From the NCBI RefSeq assembly GCF_016734765.1, contig NZ_JAERQE010000015.1, positions 53,325 to 117,324 of the forward strand: a stretch of DNA of 64,000 nt, given 5' to 3'. Below the pieces are notes generated by a model, which saw only the letters and a program-made list of their open reading frames with translations, was not told the origin of the DNA and did no database searches. A program made the position numbers and the translations under genes. This DNA is from Microvirga soli (lineage in GTDB: Bacteria > Pseudomonadota > Alphaproteobacteria > Rhizobiales > Beijerinckiaceae). This document shows, in pieces, positions 17,531 to 26,660 of the stretch. The number at the start of each line of letters is the position of its first letter. Within the stretch, counting starts at the first letter, position 1.

Positions 17531-17911
17531 TCAACCGGCCTCGATCTCCGGATCGGGAAGATTGCACTGGATCCAGCGCTCGTTCACATGAACGTCTGTG
17601 GTCTCCAGCCGCCCGGGCCCGAGATTGACGAATTTGTGCGGAACATGGGCCGGGCCGAAAACAACCTGGCCCTTTTCGCATTCGAAGCGCTCGTCGCCCA
17701 CGGTAAAGAGCGCCCGCCCCTCACGGATGATGAAGATCTCGTCGTAGGGGTGGACGTGCCATTTCGGCCCGTCGCCGACCTCTTCCGTGGAATAGAACAG
17801 CACGGTCGCGCCGGTGCCGAGGGTGTGCCCCTCGACATGGCCCTTCCAGAACAGGTCCGGATGGGTCGCCCAATCGGCGCGATCAAGAACCCGAGGCTTG
17901 GCTGTCGTCAT
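17531..17911 (-). CDS. Cupin-domain protein
   Basis: 126 residues, a single conserved beta-barrel. Metal ligands follow the cupin pattern: WHVHPYDEIFIIREG (two His, Glu) and the second motif FGPAHVPHKFVNLGPG (His). Also VNERWIQCNLPDPE at the end. Small single-domain cupins bind a metal and may be dioxygenases, isomerases or sensors; no substrate can be deduced. It lies 27 nt upstream of... the leuD stop is on its 5' side: leuD is transcribed toward it, so it may be read from the leuD transcript. Confidence 0.83.
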   Translation of the reverse strand: MTTAKPRVLDRADWATHPDLFWKGHVEGHTLGTGATVLFYSTEEVGDGPKWHVHPYDEIFIIREGRALFTVGDERFECEKGQVVFGPAHVPHKFVNLGPGRLETTDVHVNERWIQCNLPDPEIEAG

Positions 17912-17938
17912 CGCTCACCCCATGAGCGCAAAAGGCTT

Positions 17939-18541
17939 TTAAGCCCAGGCCCGCTCGCCGAGCTTCTTCTCGAAGGTATCGATGGCGGAGGCCTTCTCCA
18001 TGGTGAGCCCGATGCCGTCGAGACCGTTGAGCATGCAATGCTTCTTGAACGGGTCGATGTCGAACGTGATCGAACCGCCGTCGGGACCGCGGATCTCCTG
18101 GCGCTCCAGGTCAATGGTCAGCGTGGCGTTGGCGCCGCGGCTGGCATCGTCGAAGAGCTTTTCCAAGTCTTCCGGGGAGACCTTGATCGGCAGAATGCCA
18201 TTCTGGAAGCAGTTGTTATAGAAAATGTCGGCGAAGCTCGTGGAGATCACGCAGCGGATGCCGAAATCGAGCAGCGCCCAGGGGGCATGCTCGCGGGACG
18301 AGCCGCAGCCGAAATTATCGCCTGCCACCAGGATCTTGGCGTTGCGGTAGGCCGGCTGGTTCAGGACGAAATCCGGGTTCTCCGAGCCGTCCTCGCGGTA
18401 GCGCATCTCCGAGAAGAGGCCGGTGCCGAGCCCCGTGCGCTTGATCGTCTTCAGGTACTGCTTGGGGATGATCATATCGGTGTCGATATTGATGATCCGC
18501 AGCGGCGGCGCGACGCTTTCCAGCACGGTGAACTTATCCAT
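17939..18541 (-). CDS. leuD: 3-isopropylmalate dehydratase small subunit
   Basis: 200 residues, start [14 protein letters not shown] at 18541 behind a GGATTGAGG site (an in-frame start 9 nt earlier is less typical). The swivel-domain signature [21 protein letters not shown] and the substrate loop [13 protein letters not shown] are intact. Pairs with LeuC to isomerise 2- and 3-isopropylmalate. It is 2.1 kb from leuC with four other genes between, so coordinated expression would need separate promoters. Length is normal for the 200-residue bacterial LeuD class. Confidence 0.96.
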   Translation of the reverse strand: MDKFTVLESVAPPLRIINIDTDMIIPKQYLKTIKRTGLGTGLFSEMRYREDGSENPDFVLNQPAYRNAKILVAGDNFGCGSSREHAPWALLDFGIRCVISTSFADIFYNNCFQNGILPIKVSPEDLEKLFDDASRGANATLTIDLERQEIRGPDGGSITFDIDPFKKHCMLNGLDGIGLTMEKASAIDTFEKKLGERAWA

Positions 18542-18638
18542 GATCCTCAATCCTTCGGGCGGTGCCTGAGCCGCTTTTCAGGTGCCTCATACCAAAGGGT
18601 TCCGAGATCGGCTAGGGCAACGATAGCCGCATGATCAC

Positions 18639-19451
18639 TTAGTGTCTTACAAAATGGCTGGCCAAGCTGTTCTTTAATTGCGCATAGGCCGCTTCAATGT
18701 GTTCAGGAATGTCCAGATGCGCGATGAAGCCCTTCCCTTTGGGCCCATAGCCATGGGGGTCGTCGCGCAACCGGGGGATCTCTCCCATGACGAGGGTCAG
18801 GAAGCGGTCCATCGACCACAACCCCGCAATCCCATTCAGGTCGAACTGAAGCTCCTCCTCGGCCAGGCGAACCCGAGGGGTGAATGTGGGCCAGTTGAGA
18901 ATTGTCAGGTCAGGGCGATCGCTCCAGACATGCCGGAACGTGGCATCGGCCCGCCTTTGCATCGTCGGGTCTTGGATCAGCAGGATCGTTCTCACAGGCA
19001 GGCCGGCATTCTCCAGAACCTTAAGCGAGAACCGGGCGTTCTCGCCGCTGTTGGTGGAATCCGGCTCGATGAGAATGCTTGAGCGGTCGATACCCCAGAA
19101 CCGCTCAGCGATGTCCGCAAGAATGTGAGCCTCAGTTCGTGCCTCCGTGACCGTGACTCGATAGGCCGGATGCATTGCAACTTTCCGGCGCAGAACCTCC
19201 GTTGCGTGACCGATGCCGCCCGTGATCAGGAGTTTAGGCCCGATGCCGCCCTTCACGGCACGAAACGCACCTTCGGCTGTCTCAAGAACGCAATTGCCTG
19301 CCAGGATGATGCAATCGACAGATCCAGTTGCCAAACCCTCCGGCAAGCCGTCAGACCCCTTAGGACCGAAATCGTCCAAAGCCAGGAAAGCAGCCACTTC
19401 GTTGAGGGCCGCTACACTCTGCGGGGTGAGCCGAAACGGGTTTTGATCCAT
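18639..19451 (-). CDS. YdcF/DUF218-family protein
   Basis: 270 residues, no membrane segment, close in length to E. coli YdcF (266). The family pattern appears as DCIILAGN near 46, KLLITGGIGHATE near 74, EARTEAHILADIAERF, LIEPDSTNSGENARFS and ILLIQDPTMQRRADATF. YdcF has been reported to bind S-adenosylmethionine; membrane DUF218 relatives (SanA/ElyC) act on envelope integrity. Function here is open. Last of a three-gene minus-strand run: the TM protein, the zincin and then this gene, with gaps of 4 and 3 nt. Confidence 0.85.
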   Translation of the reverse strand: MDQNPFRLTPQSVAALNEVAAFLALDDFGPKGSDGLPEGLATGSVDCIILAGNCVLETAEGAFRAVKGGIGPKLLITGGIGHATEVLRRKVAMHPAYRVTVTEARTEAHILADIAERFWGIDRSSILIEPDSTNSGENARFSLKVLENAGLPVRTILLIQDPTMQRRADATFRHVWSDRPDLTILNWPTFTPRVRLAEEELQFDLNGIAGLWSMDRFLTLVMGEIPRLRDDPHGYGPKGKGFIAHLDIPEHIEAAYAQLKNSLASHFVRH

Positions 19452-19454
19452 GAG

Positions 19455-19862
19455 TCAGCCAGCCGCCGCCTCGATGGCTTCCATGTCCTCGTCGGAGAGG
19501 CCGAAATGGTGACCAATCTCGTGGACTAGTACGTGAGTGACGATGTGGCCCAAGGTCTCCTCGTGCTCGGCCCAGTAATCGAGAATCGGGCGGCGGTAGA
19601 GCCAGACCATGTTGGGAAACTGGCCCGTCTGCATCATGGCGCCGCCCTGGGCGAGGCCGATGCCGCGAAAGAGGCCCAAGAGATCGAAGGGTGTTTCGCA
19701 GCCCATTTCCCGCAGGGTCTCGTCATCGGGAAAATCCTCGACCCGGATCACCACACCTTCGCACAGGGCGCGGAATTCCGCCGGCAGGCGGGCGTAAGCG
19801 TCCCGCGCCAGGGCTTCCAGGTCGTCGAGGGAGGGTGCCTGGAGGGCGGCGAGATCGGTCAT
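19455..19862 (-). CDS. Metallopeptidase-family (zincin-like, DUF1025) protein
   Basis: 135 residues from the ATG at 19862. A short zincin domain with HVLVHEIGHHFGLSDEDM: the HExxH motif followed by a downstream His/Asp, at the C-terminal end as usual for this family. The start MTDLAALQAPSLDDLEALARDAYARLP and the segment ETPFDLLGLFRG are also typical. Possible protease, substrate unknown. Tightly packed with the upstream TM-protein gene (4-nt gap) and downstream ydcF-like gene (3-nt gap), so an operon. Confidence 0.9.
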   Translation of the reverse strand: MTDLAALQAPSLDDLEALARDAYARLPAEFRALCEGVVIRVEDFPDDETLREMGCETPFDLLGLFRGIGLAQGGAMMQTGQFPNMVWLYRRPILDYWAEHEETLGHIVTHVLVHEIGHHFGLSDEDMEAIEAAAG

Positions 19863-19866
19863 GATT

Positions 19867-20136
19867 TTAAAGAATGTCGAGCTGAACAAGGAGCCAGAAG
19901 CCGAGGATCACGACGCCGATCAGGGACAGGATGCGTCCGATGCGCCGGCCCCAGAGCTCGATCGGGTCCGTGTCGCCCTCCGGATCCATGGCGTCCTTGG
20001 CGCCGAAATGATCGCCCGCCCGCCGGCCCATGCGGGCGAGCGCCGATGATCCCAGCGTGTCCGTATCCCGCTGCACGCGCTCCAGCGCCTCGCGGGCCTC
20101 GGCGGCTTCGCGGGTCTCGCGCTCCCGATCGTTCAT
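19867..20136 (-). CDS. Small C-terminally anchored membrane protein
   Basis: 89 residues. The first 60 are charged and probably helical (MNDRERETREAAEAREAL, then ERVQRDTD), followed by a single C-terminal transmembrane helix (ILSLIGVVILGFWLLVQLDIL) with almost no tail, giving a tail-anchored topology. No known family recognised. First gene of the operon with the zincin and the YdcF-like gene, which may indicate that it recruits one of them to the membrane (inference). Confidence 0.7.
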   Translation of the reverse strand: MNDRERETREAAEAREALERVQRDTDTLGSSALARMGRRAGDHFGAKDAMDPEGDTDPIELWGRRIGRILSLIGVVILGFWLLVQLDIL

Positions 20137-20256
20137 CGGTCCCCTCCCGGCTTAACATTGGCTTCACCATGGCGCCTGAACGGCAACTTCGCAACGGAAC
20201 GCCTGCGGGGCTGAGCCGTTAACTGCCCCGGATAAACAATTCTTGAAGAGGCAACA

Positions 20257-20550
20257 ATGCGTACGATTCTCGGTGTCCTGGCTGTAGCCGGGTTGACTTT
20301 CCTCGGCGCCGGAACGGCGTCGGCCCAAGGTGTCGATGTGCGGATCGGCCCGAACGGCGTTCGTCTGGAGCAGAACCGCCCGGACTATCGTGAGCGCGTC
20401 ATCGAGCGCCGCGTGGTCCGTCCCGCTCGCACCCGCACCGTGTGCCGCACCGTGATGGAAGAGCGCGTCCGCCGGAATGGCGACATCGTCCGTCGCCCGG
20501 TCGAGCGCTGCCGCCAGGTGGTGGCCGGCCGCCGGGTTTATGTGGACTAA
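20257..20550 (+). CDS. Small exported Arg-rich protein of unknown function
   Basis: 97 residues with a Sec signal peptide (MRTILGVLAVAGLTFLGAGTASA-QG). The mature part of 73 residues is very basic, with many Arg/Val (RERVIERRVVRPARTRTV) and two Cys (TVCRTVMEE, VERCRQVV) that could pair. GAGGCAACA precedes the ATG. Similar short YXWGXW-less secreted proteins are frequent in Methylobacteriaceae and Bradyrhizobiaceae. A strong terminator follows 27 nt later. Function unknown. Confidence 0.8.
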   Translation: MRTILGVLAVAGLTFLGAGTASAQGVDVRIGPNGVRLEQNRPDYRERVIERRVVRPARTRTVCRTVMEERVRRNGDIVRRPVERCRQVVAGRRVYVD

Positions 20551-20577
20551 GGGCTAAAAGCTTTCCTAATGGAAAGA

Positions 20578-20608
20578 GGCCGTGACTCGCTAAGAGTCAC
20601 GGCCTTTT
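20578..20608. terminator. Intrinsic terminator after the Arg-rich exported gene
   Basis: Perfect 11-bp stem GGCCGTGACTC / GAGTCACGGCC, 5-nt loop, followed by TTTT. It lies between the 97-aa gene and the convergent leuC (stop at 20629); the reverse strand has AAAA-to-TTTT symmetry only weakly. Confidence 0.9.
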
Positions 20609-20628
20609 CGTTTGTTCAAAGCAATGGG

Positions 20629-22035
20629 TCAGCCGAAGGTGCGGATGTCCACGAAGCGGCCCGCAATCGCCGCCGCCGCCGCCATGGCGGGCGAGACGAG
20701 GTGGGTGCGGCCCTTGAAGCCCTGACGACCCTCGAAATTGCGGTTCGAGGTCGAGGCGCAGCGCTCGCCCGGAGCGAGGCGATCTGCGTTCATGGCCAGG
20801 CACATGGAGCAGCCGGGCTCACGCCAGTCGAAGCCGGCCGCCTTGAAGATCTTGTCCAGCCCTTCGGCCTCGGCCTGCATCTTCACGATGCCGGAGCCGG
20901 GGACGATCATGGCGCTGACGCTCTCCGCCACGCGCTTGCCTTCGACCACCTTGGCCACTTCCCGCAAGTCCTCGATGCGCCCGTTGGTGCAGGAGCCGAT
21001 AAACACGCGGTCGAGCGCAATGTCGGTGATCTTCATGCCGGGGGTCAGGCCCATATATTCCAGGGCGCGCCACTTGGAGCGGCGCTTGTTCTCGTCCTGG
21101 ATGTCGTCCGGGTTCGGCACCACGCCCGCCACCGAGATCACGTCTTCAGGGCTCGTGCCCCAGGTGACAATGGGGGGAAGGCTTGCGGCATCGAGGCGGA
21201 TCTCGGAGTCGAAGAACGCGCCCTCGTCGGTGGGCAAAGAGTCCCAGTAGCGCACGGCCGCGTCCCAGGCCTCGCCCTGGGGCGCCTTGGGCTTGCCCTT
21301 GAGGTAGGCATAGGTCTTCTCGTCGGGAGCGATCATGCCGGCGCGGGCGCCGCCCTCGATGGCCATGTTGCAGATCGTCATGCGGCCTTCCATGGACAGG
21401 GACCGGATGGCCTCGCCTGCATATTCCATGACGTGGCCGGTGCCGCCGGCGGTGCCGATCTCGCCGATGATAGCCAGGATGATGTCCTTGGCGGTGACGC
21501 CGGCGGGCAGCTGCCCGTCCACGGTCACGCGCATGTTCTTGGCCTTCTTCTGGATCAGCGTCTGGGTCGCGAGCACGTGCTCGACCTCGGATGTGCCGAT
21601 GCCGTGGGCCAGCGAGCCGAAGGCGCCATGGGTCGAGGTGTGGCTGTCGCCGCACACGATGGTCATGCCCGGCAGCGTGAAGCCCTGCTCAGGGCCGACC
21701 ACGTGCACGATGCCCTGACGGGTATCGAGCTCGTTGTAGTACTCGACGCCGAAATCCTTGGCGTTCTGGGCGAGAGCCGCGACCTGGGTGGCGGCTTCGG
21801 GATCCTCGATGCCATGCGAGCGGTCCGAGGTCGGCACGTTGTGATCAACCACGGCCAACGTCTTCTGCGGCTGGCGCACCTTGCGGCCGGTTATCCGCAG
21901 GCCCTCGAAGGCCTGGGGGCTCGTCACCTCATGGACGAGGTGGCGGTCGATATAGAGGAGGCACGTCCCGTCATCCTGCTGATCGACGACGTGATCGTCC
22001 CAGATCTTGTCATAGAGGGTGCGGGCTTTGGCCAT
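20629..22035 (-). CDS. leuC: 3-isopropylmalate dehydratase large subunit
   Basis: 468 residues, [4Fe-4S] aconitase superfamily. Substrate and cluster motifs: [43 protein letters not shown] (first cluster Cys) and [10 protein letters not shown] (second and third cluster Cys). Works with LeuD on isopropylmalate. Upstream is rplS (230-nt gap), the arrangement of many alphaproteobacteria. The gene is complete with no anomalies. Confidence 0.97.
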   Translation of the reverse strand: MAKARTLYDKIWDDHVVDQQDDGTCLLYIDRHLVHEVTSPQAFEGLRITGRKVRQPQKTLAVVDHNVPTSDRSHGIEDPEAATQVAALAQNAKDFGVEYYNELDTRQGIVHVVGPEQGFTLPGMTIVCGDSHTSTHGAFGSLAHGIGTSEVEHVLATQTLIQKKAKNMRVTVDGQLPAGVTAKDIILAIIGEIGTAGGTGHVMEYAGEAIRSLSMEGRMTICNMAIEGGARAGMIAPDEKTYAYLKGKPKAPQGEAWDAAVRYWDSLPTDEGAFFDSEIRLDAASLPPIVTWGTSPEDVISVAGVVPNPDDIQDENKRRSKWRALEYMGLTPGMKITDIALDRVFIGSCTNGRIEDLREVAKVVEGKRVAESVSAMIVPGSGIVKMQAEAEGLDKIFKAAGFDWREPGCSMCLAMNADRLAPGERCASTSNRNFEGRQGFKGRTHLVSPAMAAAAAIAGRFVDIRTFG

Positions 22036-22210
22036 GGTGCTCTTCCAACGGTCTCAATAAGGGTGACTTCAGCATATTTAGCGGTTTGCCGCTCTCCGGA
22101 GAAGATGCCCTGAGCGCACGCCGCCTTGAAACGATCGCATAGCAGACAGGATAGAACGCGCAATTATATTTTTGTCGCGCGGCCCTGTCCGCAAAGCTTG
22201 TTCCATTAGC

Positions 22211-22237
22211 AAAAAAGCGCGGTTTGCACCGCGCTTT
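22211..22237 (-). terminator. Intrinsic terminator of rplS
   Basis: On the minus strand: AAAGCGCGGT-GCA-AACCGCGC-TTTTTT. A GC-rich stem with a T6 tract located 29 nt after the rplS stop, so leuC is probably transcribed from its own promoter in 22036-22210. Confidence 0.88.
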
Positions 22238-22265
22238 CGAAAACTTTGCCTGAGAAGTGGGAGCT

Positions 22266-22643
22266 TTACTCAGCTGCGGCCTGGGGCTTCTTCTCGACGC
22301 GCTCGGTGATACGGGCCGACTTACCGCGACGGTCGCGCAGGTAGTACAGCTTGGCGCGACGGACGGCACCGCGGCGCACGACCTTGATCGAGTCGACGTT
22401 GGGCGAATAGATCGGGAACACGCGCTCGACGCCTTCGCCGTAGGAGATCTTGCGAACCGTGAAGCTCTCCTGGAGGCCGCCACCCGAACGGGCGATGCAG
22501 ACGCCCTCGTAGGCCTGGATACGCGAACGCTCGCCTTCCTTCACCTTCACATTGACGATGACGGTGTCGCCGGGCTGGAAATCGGGAATGGTCTTGGCGA
22601 GCTTGGCGATCTGCTCTTGCTCGATCTGCTGAATGAGGTTCAT
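22266..22643 (-). CDS. rplS: 50S ribosomal protein L19
   Basis: 125 residues. Typical L19: [64 protein letters not shown] and [23 protein letters not shown]. Sits at the 30S-50S interface. Start has a clear CAGGAGT site. In most proteobacteria rplS follows trmD directly; here four unrelated genes (HxlR, PLP enzyme, Lrp, DMT permease) occupy the 3.3 kb between trmD and rplS. Confidence 0.98.
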   Translation of the reverse strand: MNLIQQIEQEQIAKLAKTIPDFQPGDTVIVNVKVKEGERSRIQAYEGVCIARSGGGLQESFTVRKISYGEGVERVFPIYSPNVDSIKVVRRGAVRRAKLYYLRDRRGKSARITERVEKKPQAAAE

Positions 22644-22757
22644 GTCTGTACTCCTGCCGTTGCGCGGCCTCAGGGCAAGCCCCGAACCCGCTGGATTTCG
22701 GCGTCCTGTTTTAAGTTGAGGCCGCGCCTATACAGGAGTTCGGGTGGGTTGTCGAGC

Positions 22758-23429
22758 CTATGGGCGTGCGGCAGGCCTGACCTCAGCGAACAGGTACCTG
22801 TCGAACCAGTCCGGGAATGACCTTGCGAGTGCTCGCGGCCCTTCCACCGTGAGCCCCATCCGCTGCGCCTCGGCAAAGCTCGCATCACCCCGCCACCAGG
22901 CGACCAGCGCAGGCAGACGGGCGCGGACTCGAAGCGGCTCGGGAAAACCGGGGTTCTGCGTGCAGAGCGAGACCTCGGCCTCCTTCAGCAGCAGGAAGCG
23001 CGGCTGGTGCTGCCCCTCGATCTCGAAGCGGACGACGAGGGGTTCCTTCGGCAGGGCCTCTACACGCACCCGCCGCTGCATGTCGACGAGCAGGGGCTCG
23101 AGATCGAGATCTTCATCCGCAGCTTGGCGCGGCAGCCAGCGCTGACCCCAGGTGCCGAGGGCGCTGACGATGTTCATCAGCTCTCGGCCAGCCTCGGTGA
23201 GGGCATATTCCGGCCCATGCTCGCCCTCTATGCGCTGCAGGGCGCCCGCCTGCACCAGCGCCTGCAGGCGCTCGGACAGCATGGTCCGGGAGATGCGCGG
23301 GATGCCGCGGCGGATGTCGTTGAAGCGGCGGCTGCCGCACAGAAGCTCGCGCACCACGAGAAGGGTCCAGCGTCCGCCGATCACCTCATGGGCGCGGGCC
23401 ACGGAACAGAACTGACCGTAATCTGCCAT
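22758..23429 (-). CDS. HxlR-family winged-helix regulator with C-terminal extension
   Basis: 223 residues from the ATG at 23429 (MADYGQFCSVARAHEVIGG). The DNA-binding domain (1-105) has GGRWTLLVVRELLCGSRRFN, ISRTMLSERLQALVQAG and YALTEAGRELM, standard HxlR features, including the N-terminal Cys8 used as a redox switch in some members. The C-terminal half (about 115-223) looks like the SCP2-like/alkyl-binding domain attached to some HxlR proteins. Divergent from the cysteine-synthase-like gene across a 106-nt gap, so that gene is a likely target (inference). Confidence 0.85.
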   Translation of the reverse strand: MADYGQFCSVARAHEVIGGRWTLLVVRELLCGSRRFNDIRRGIPRISRTMLSERLQALVQAGALQRIEGEHGPEYALTEAGRELMNIVSALGTWGQRWLPRQAADEDLDLEPLLVDMQRRVRVEALPKEPLVVRFEIEGQHQPRFLLLKEAEVSLCTQNPGFPEPLRVRARLPALVAWWRGDASFAEAQRMGLTVEGPRALARSFPDWFDRYLFAEVRPAARP

Positions 23430-23535
23430 GGCCCAAGCGCTACCATGGCGGCCGAGGGTCGAGAAGTCCGGATTCCGGACCTGACGGGAAGCCTGTGCCG
23501 GTCTAACGAGGATGCACGTTCTTCGGACAGCAATC

Positions 23536-24489
23536 ATGACCTCTCAATCCCGTACCATCCTCGACCGCATCGGCAACACGTCCCTGGTTGCGCTGCGTCG
23601 CATCGTGCCGTCCAACGGCGCCCGCATCCTGTTGAAGCTGGAGAGCGAGAACCCCACCGGCAGCATGAAGGACCGGATGGCGCTCGCCATGATCGAGGCG
23701 GCGGAGGCCGATGGGCGGCTTAAACCTGGCGGCTCGGTGGTCGAATATACTGGCGGCAGCACGGGGGTGTCGCTGGCGCTCGTGTGCGCCGTGAAGGGAT
23801 ACCCGCTCGACGTGGTGACGTCGGATGCCTTCGCACAGGAAAAGCTCGACCACATGCGGCTGCTCGGCGCGACGCTCCACATCGTGGAAAGCGATAGCGG
23901 GCGCATGACGGAGAAGCTTACCAAAGACATGATCGAGCAAGCCCGCATCATCGCGGAAGAGAAAGGCCCGTTCTGGACCGACCAGATGAAGAACCGGGAT
24001 CAACTCGCCGCCTATCACCGCATGGCCGACGAGATCCGGGAGCAAACTGGCGGCCGCATCGACGCCCTCATTCAGAGCGTCGGTACGGCGGCTTCGTTGC
24101 GCGGCATTGCCGAAGGGTTGCGCCACCATCGCGACGATATTCAGATCGTTGCCGTCGAGCCCGCCGAGTCGGCGGTGTTGTCAGGCGGCCCGTCAGGTGC
24201 ACACAAGATCGACGGGATCGGCGCCGGCTATGTGGTGCCGCTCTGGCACGAGAGTATCGCGACCGGCATCGAGCGCGTCTCAACCGAAGAAGCCATGGCG
24301 ATGGCGTTTCGCCTCGCCCGCGAGGAAGGCCTGTTCGCCGGGACCTCCACAGGCGCCAATGTCGTCGCGGCTTTACGGCTCGCCGAGCGGCTGGAGCCGG
24401 ATGCGACTATCGTCACCGTGATGTGCGATTCGGGGATGAAATACCTGAAGACCTTCGGGACAAGGCTCGCAGCGAACGCGCAATCCTGA
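23536..24489 (+). CDS. PLP-dependent cysteine synthase-family enzyme
   Basis: 317 residues from the ATG at 23536; an in-frame ATG at 23512 is possible. Fold-type II: Schiff-base Lys45 in ENPTGSMKDRMA, the phosphate loop SVGTAASLRG, and TGGSTGVSLA where CysK has TSGNTG. That change and the divergence in the middle argue against a housekeeping CysK; CBS-like or other O-acylserine/homoserine enzymes with the same scaffold are possible. Located opposite an HxlR regulator. The start has no strong ribosome site. Convergent with the Lrp-type regulator gene (14 nt between stops). Confidence 0.82.
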   Translation: MTSQSRTILDRIGNTSLVALRRIVPSNGARILLKLESENPTGSMKDRMALAMIEAAEADGRLKPGGSVVEYTGGSTGVSLALVCAVKGYPLDVVTSDAFAQEKLDHMRLLGATLHIVESDSGRMTEKLTKDMIEQARIIAEEKGPFWTDQMKNRDQLAAYHRMADEIREQTGGRIDALIQSVGTAASLRGIAEGLRHHRDDIQIVAVEPAESAVLSGGPSGAHKIDGIGAGYVVPLWHESIATGIERVSTEEAMAMAFRLAREEGLFAGTSTGANVVAALRLAERLEPDATIVTVMCDSGMKYLKTFGTRLAANAQS

Positions 24490-24502
24490 CGCCGAAGACA
24501 CA

Positions 24503-24982
24503 TCAGGGAACAGGCGGCAGACGGCGCTTCACGGGCGAAGCCTTGACGATGGAGGTGCTGGTCTGGGCGCGTTGCGCGATCCGCTCCAGGATCGGATCGA
24601 GTTCGTCGATGGAACGCAGGAGATAGCGGGCCACGAAGCAATCGTCCCCGGTCACCTTATCGCACTCGATGACCTCGGGGCTCTCAATCAGGAGCTTCTC
24701 CACATGGTGCAGCTGGCCCGGCAGGGGCCGGATGCGCACGATGGCCGTCAGGGTGTAGCCCAAGGCCTTCGGGTCGAGTTCGACCGTATAGGCACTGACC
24801 ACGCCGTCCTCCTCCTCCAGCCGCCGCAGGCGTTCGGCGACGCTCGGAGGCGACAGGCCGACGCTGCGGGCGAGTTCCGCGTGCGAGAGCCTGGCATTGT
24901 CGCTCAGGAGTCCGATCAGCGCCTGATCGATCTCGTCCAGAGATGAATTCCTGATTTTAAGGTTTCTTGCTGAATTCGCCAT
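24503..24982 (-). CDS. Lrp/AsnC-family transcriptional regulator
   Basis: 159 residues from the ATG at 24982. Winged-helix DNA-binding part LDEIDQALIGLLSDNARLSHAELARSVGLS..VAERLRRLEEEDGVV, then the RAM/ligand domain YTLTAIVRIRPLPGQ, CDKVTGDDCFVARYLLRS. It is divergent from the EamA permease gene, with 96 nt between starts, the classic arrangement of an Lrp-type regulator with an amino-acid exporter. In-frame sequence upstream of 24982 has no family match and runs antisense to the permease. Confidence 0.92.
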   Translation of the reverse strand: MANSARNLKIRNSSLDEIDQALIGLLSDNARLSHAELARSVGLSPPSVAERLRRLEEEDGVVSAYTVELDPKALGYTLTAIVRIRPLPGQLHHVEKLLIESPEVIECDKVTGDDCFVARYLLRSIDELDPILERIAQRAQTSTSIVKASPVKRRLPPVP

Positions 24983-25078
24983 TGCTTCGAAGGCCAAAAG
25001 TTCGAACCGGTTTCGATCCTGAAAGTACGCCCGTCCCGGCAAAAGATAAAGTTGTGCCTCGTCACAGGAGGTGCAGCC

Positions 25079-25987
25079 ATGAAATCGCAGACGAATGTAT
25101 CGGGACGGCTGGAGATGATCGCCGCGATGGCGCTGTCGGGCACCATTGGGTACTTCGTCGTCGAATCCGGCCAAGGCGTCTGGAACGTGGTGTTCTTCCG
25201 CTGCCTGTTCGGGGCTTTGAGCCTGTTCGCCTATTGCTGGGTCAAAGGGCTTCTCGCGCCATGGCCGTTCTCGACCCGCACGCTGATGCTCGCAACGTTG
25301 AGCGGCGCGGCCATCGTGCTCAACTGGGTGCTGCTGTTCTCGTCCTACGGCCATGCCTCGATCTCGATCGCGACAGCCGTCTACAACACCCAGCCGTTCT
25401 TCCTGATCCTGCTCGGGATGATCCTGTTCGGCGAGCGTCCAACGGGAGACGCGCTCGCTTTCATCGCCCTTGCCTTCGTGGGCCTTCTGATGGTCACCCA
25501 GGTCGAAGCCGGCACTCTCTCGTGGAGCAGCGGTTATGGGACAGGCCTTCTGCAGGCCTTGGGCGCAGCCTTCCTCTATGCAGTGGCGTCCATCGTCGTG
25601 AAGCAGCTCAAAGGCATTCCGCCGCACGTGATCGCGCTCGTGCAAGCCGTGCTCGGCACCCTGATGCTTCTGCCGCTGGCCGACTTCTCCAGCCTGCCGA
25701 TGGAATCACTGCAATGGGGATATCTGGCGGTGCTCGGCGTGGTGCATACCGGCATCATGTACATCCTGCTCTACGCAGCCCTTCAGAAGCTGCCGACGCC
25801 GATGATTGCCGTGCTCTCGTTTACCTATCCGGCCGTGGCGATTCTCGTGGATTACCTGGCCTATGGCCGGGACCTGTCGCTCGGTCAGTGGAGCGGCATC
25901 GGACTGATCCTGCTCGGCAGTGCCGGGGTCAATCTCAAGTGGCGCCTTGGACTCGCTCGTTCCGGAATCAGTCCCGCCCGGACGTGA
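25079..25987 (+). CDS. EamA-family (DMT) transporter
   Basis: 302 residues from the ATG at 25079, preceded by CAGGAGGTG. About ten membrane helices in two EamA repeats, with [20 protein letters not shown]-type loop [13 protein letters not shown] and the C-terminal [29 protein letters not shown] permeases of this kind export amino acids or related metabolites; the divergent Lrp-type regulator supports an amino-acid role (inference). Its 3' end overlaps convergent trmD by 20 nt. Confidence 0.9.
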   Translation: MKSQTNVSGRLEMIAAMALSGTIGYFVVESGQGVWNVVFFRCLFGALSLFAYCWVKGLLAPWPFSTRTLMLATLSGAAIVLNWVLLFSSYGHASISIATAVYNTQPFFLILLGMILFGERPTGDALAFIALAFVGLLMVTQVEAGTLSWSSGYGTGLLQALGAAFLYAVASIVVKQLKGIPPHVIALVQAVLGTLMLLPLADFSSLPMESLQWGYLAVLGVVHTGIMYILLYAALQKLPTPMIAVLSFTYPAVAILVDYLAYGRDLSLGQWSGIGLILLGSAGVNLKWRLGLARSGISPART

Positions 25988-26660
25988 GCAGATCGGGCCG
26001 CCGCTCGCGGGTGATGCGCTCAGACTCTTCACGACGCCAGCGCTCGATCAGGGCGTGGTTGCCGGAGAGAAGCACGTCGGGGATGGGCCGTCCCTCCCAC
26101 TCGCGGGGGCGCGTGTAGTGCGGATATTCGAGACGGTTCGACTCGAAGCTCTCCTCAGTGCCCGACGCCTCCTTGCCCATGACGCCGGGCAGAAGCCGTA
26201 CGCATGAATCGAGCACGATCATCGCGGCCATCTCGCCGCCGGAGAGCACGTAGTCTCCGATGGAGACTTCCGTTAGCCCGCGGGCCTTGATCACGCGCTC
26301 GTCCACACCTTCGAACCGGCCGCAGACGATGACGACGCCGGGACCGGCGGCAAGCTCGCGCACGTAGCCTTGCGTGAGCGGTTTTCCGCGCGGGCTCATG
26401 AGCAGCTTCGGGCGTGGATCGTCGGCTGCTACATTCGCATCGATGGCGGAAGCCAGCACGTCGCAGCGGATCACCATGCCGGGACCGCCGCCGGCCGGCG
26501 TGTCGTCGACGGTGCGGTGACGGCCGAGGCCATGATCGCGGATGTTCTTGGCTTCAAGCGACCACACTCCGCGCGACAGCGCATCGCCGGAGAGCGACAT
26601 CCCGAGCGGGCCTGGGAACATGTCCGGATAAAGGGTCAGGATGGTGGCGGAAAAGCTCAC
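25968..26660 (-). CDS. trmD: tRNA (guanine-N1)-methyltransferase
   Basis: 230 residues. Makes m1G37 in tRNAs with G36, preventing frameshifting. SPOUT trefoil-knot motifs present: [48 protein letters not shown] and [27 protein letters not shown]. Starts with GTG at 26660, whose bases overlap the rimM stop as GTGA (4 nt), so it is translationally coupled to rimM. Normal length. Confidence 0.97.
   Translation of the reverse strand: MSFSATILTLYPDMFPGPLGMSLSGDALSRGVWSLEAKNIRDHGLGRHRTVDDTPAGGGPGMVIRCDVLASAIDANVAADDPRPKLLMSPRGKPLTQGYVRELAAGPGVVIVCGRFEGVDERVIKARGLTEVSIGDYVLSGGEMAAMIVLDSCVRLLPGVMGKEASGTEESFESNRLEYPHYTRPREWEGRPIPDVLLSGNHALIERWRREESERITRERRPDLLTSGRD

Noticed and set aside
20569..22113. 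A 514-codon open frame antisense to leuC
   Set aside because: Shadow of LeuC with no recognised domain.
24983..25645. Upstream extension of the Lrp-type regulator
   Set aside because: It is antisense to the EamA permease and lacks Lrp similarity; the Lrp family start fits 24982.
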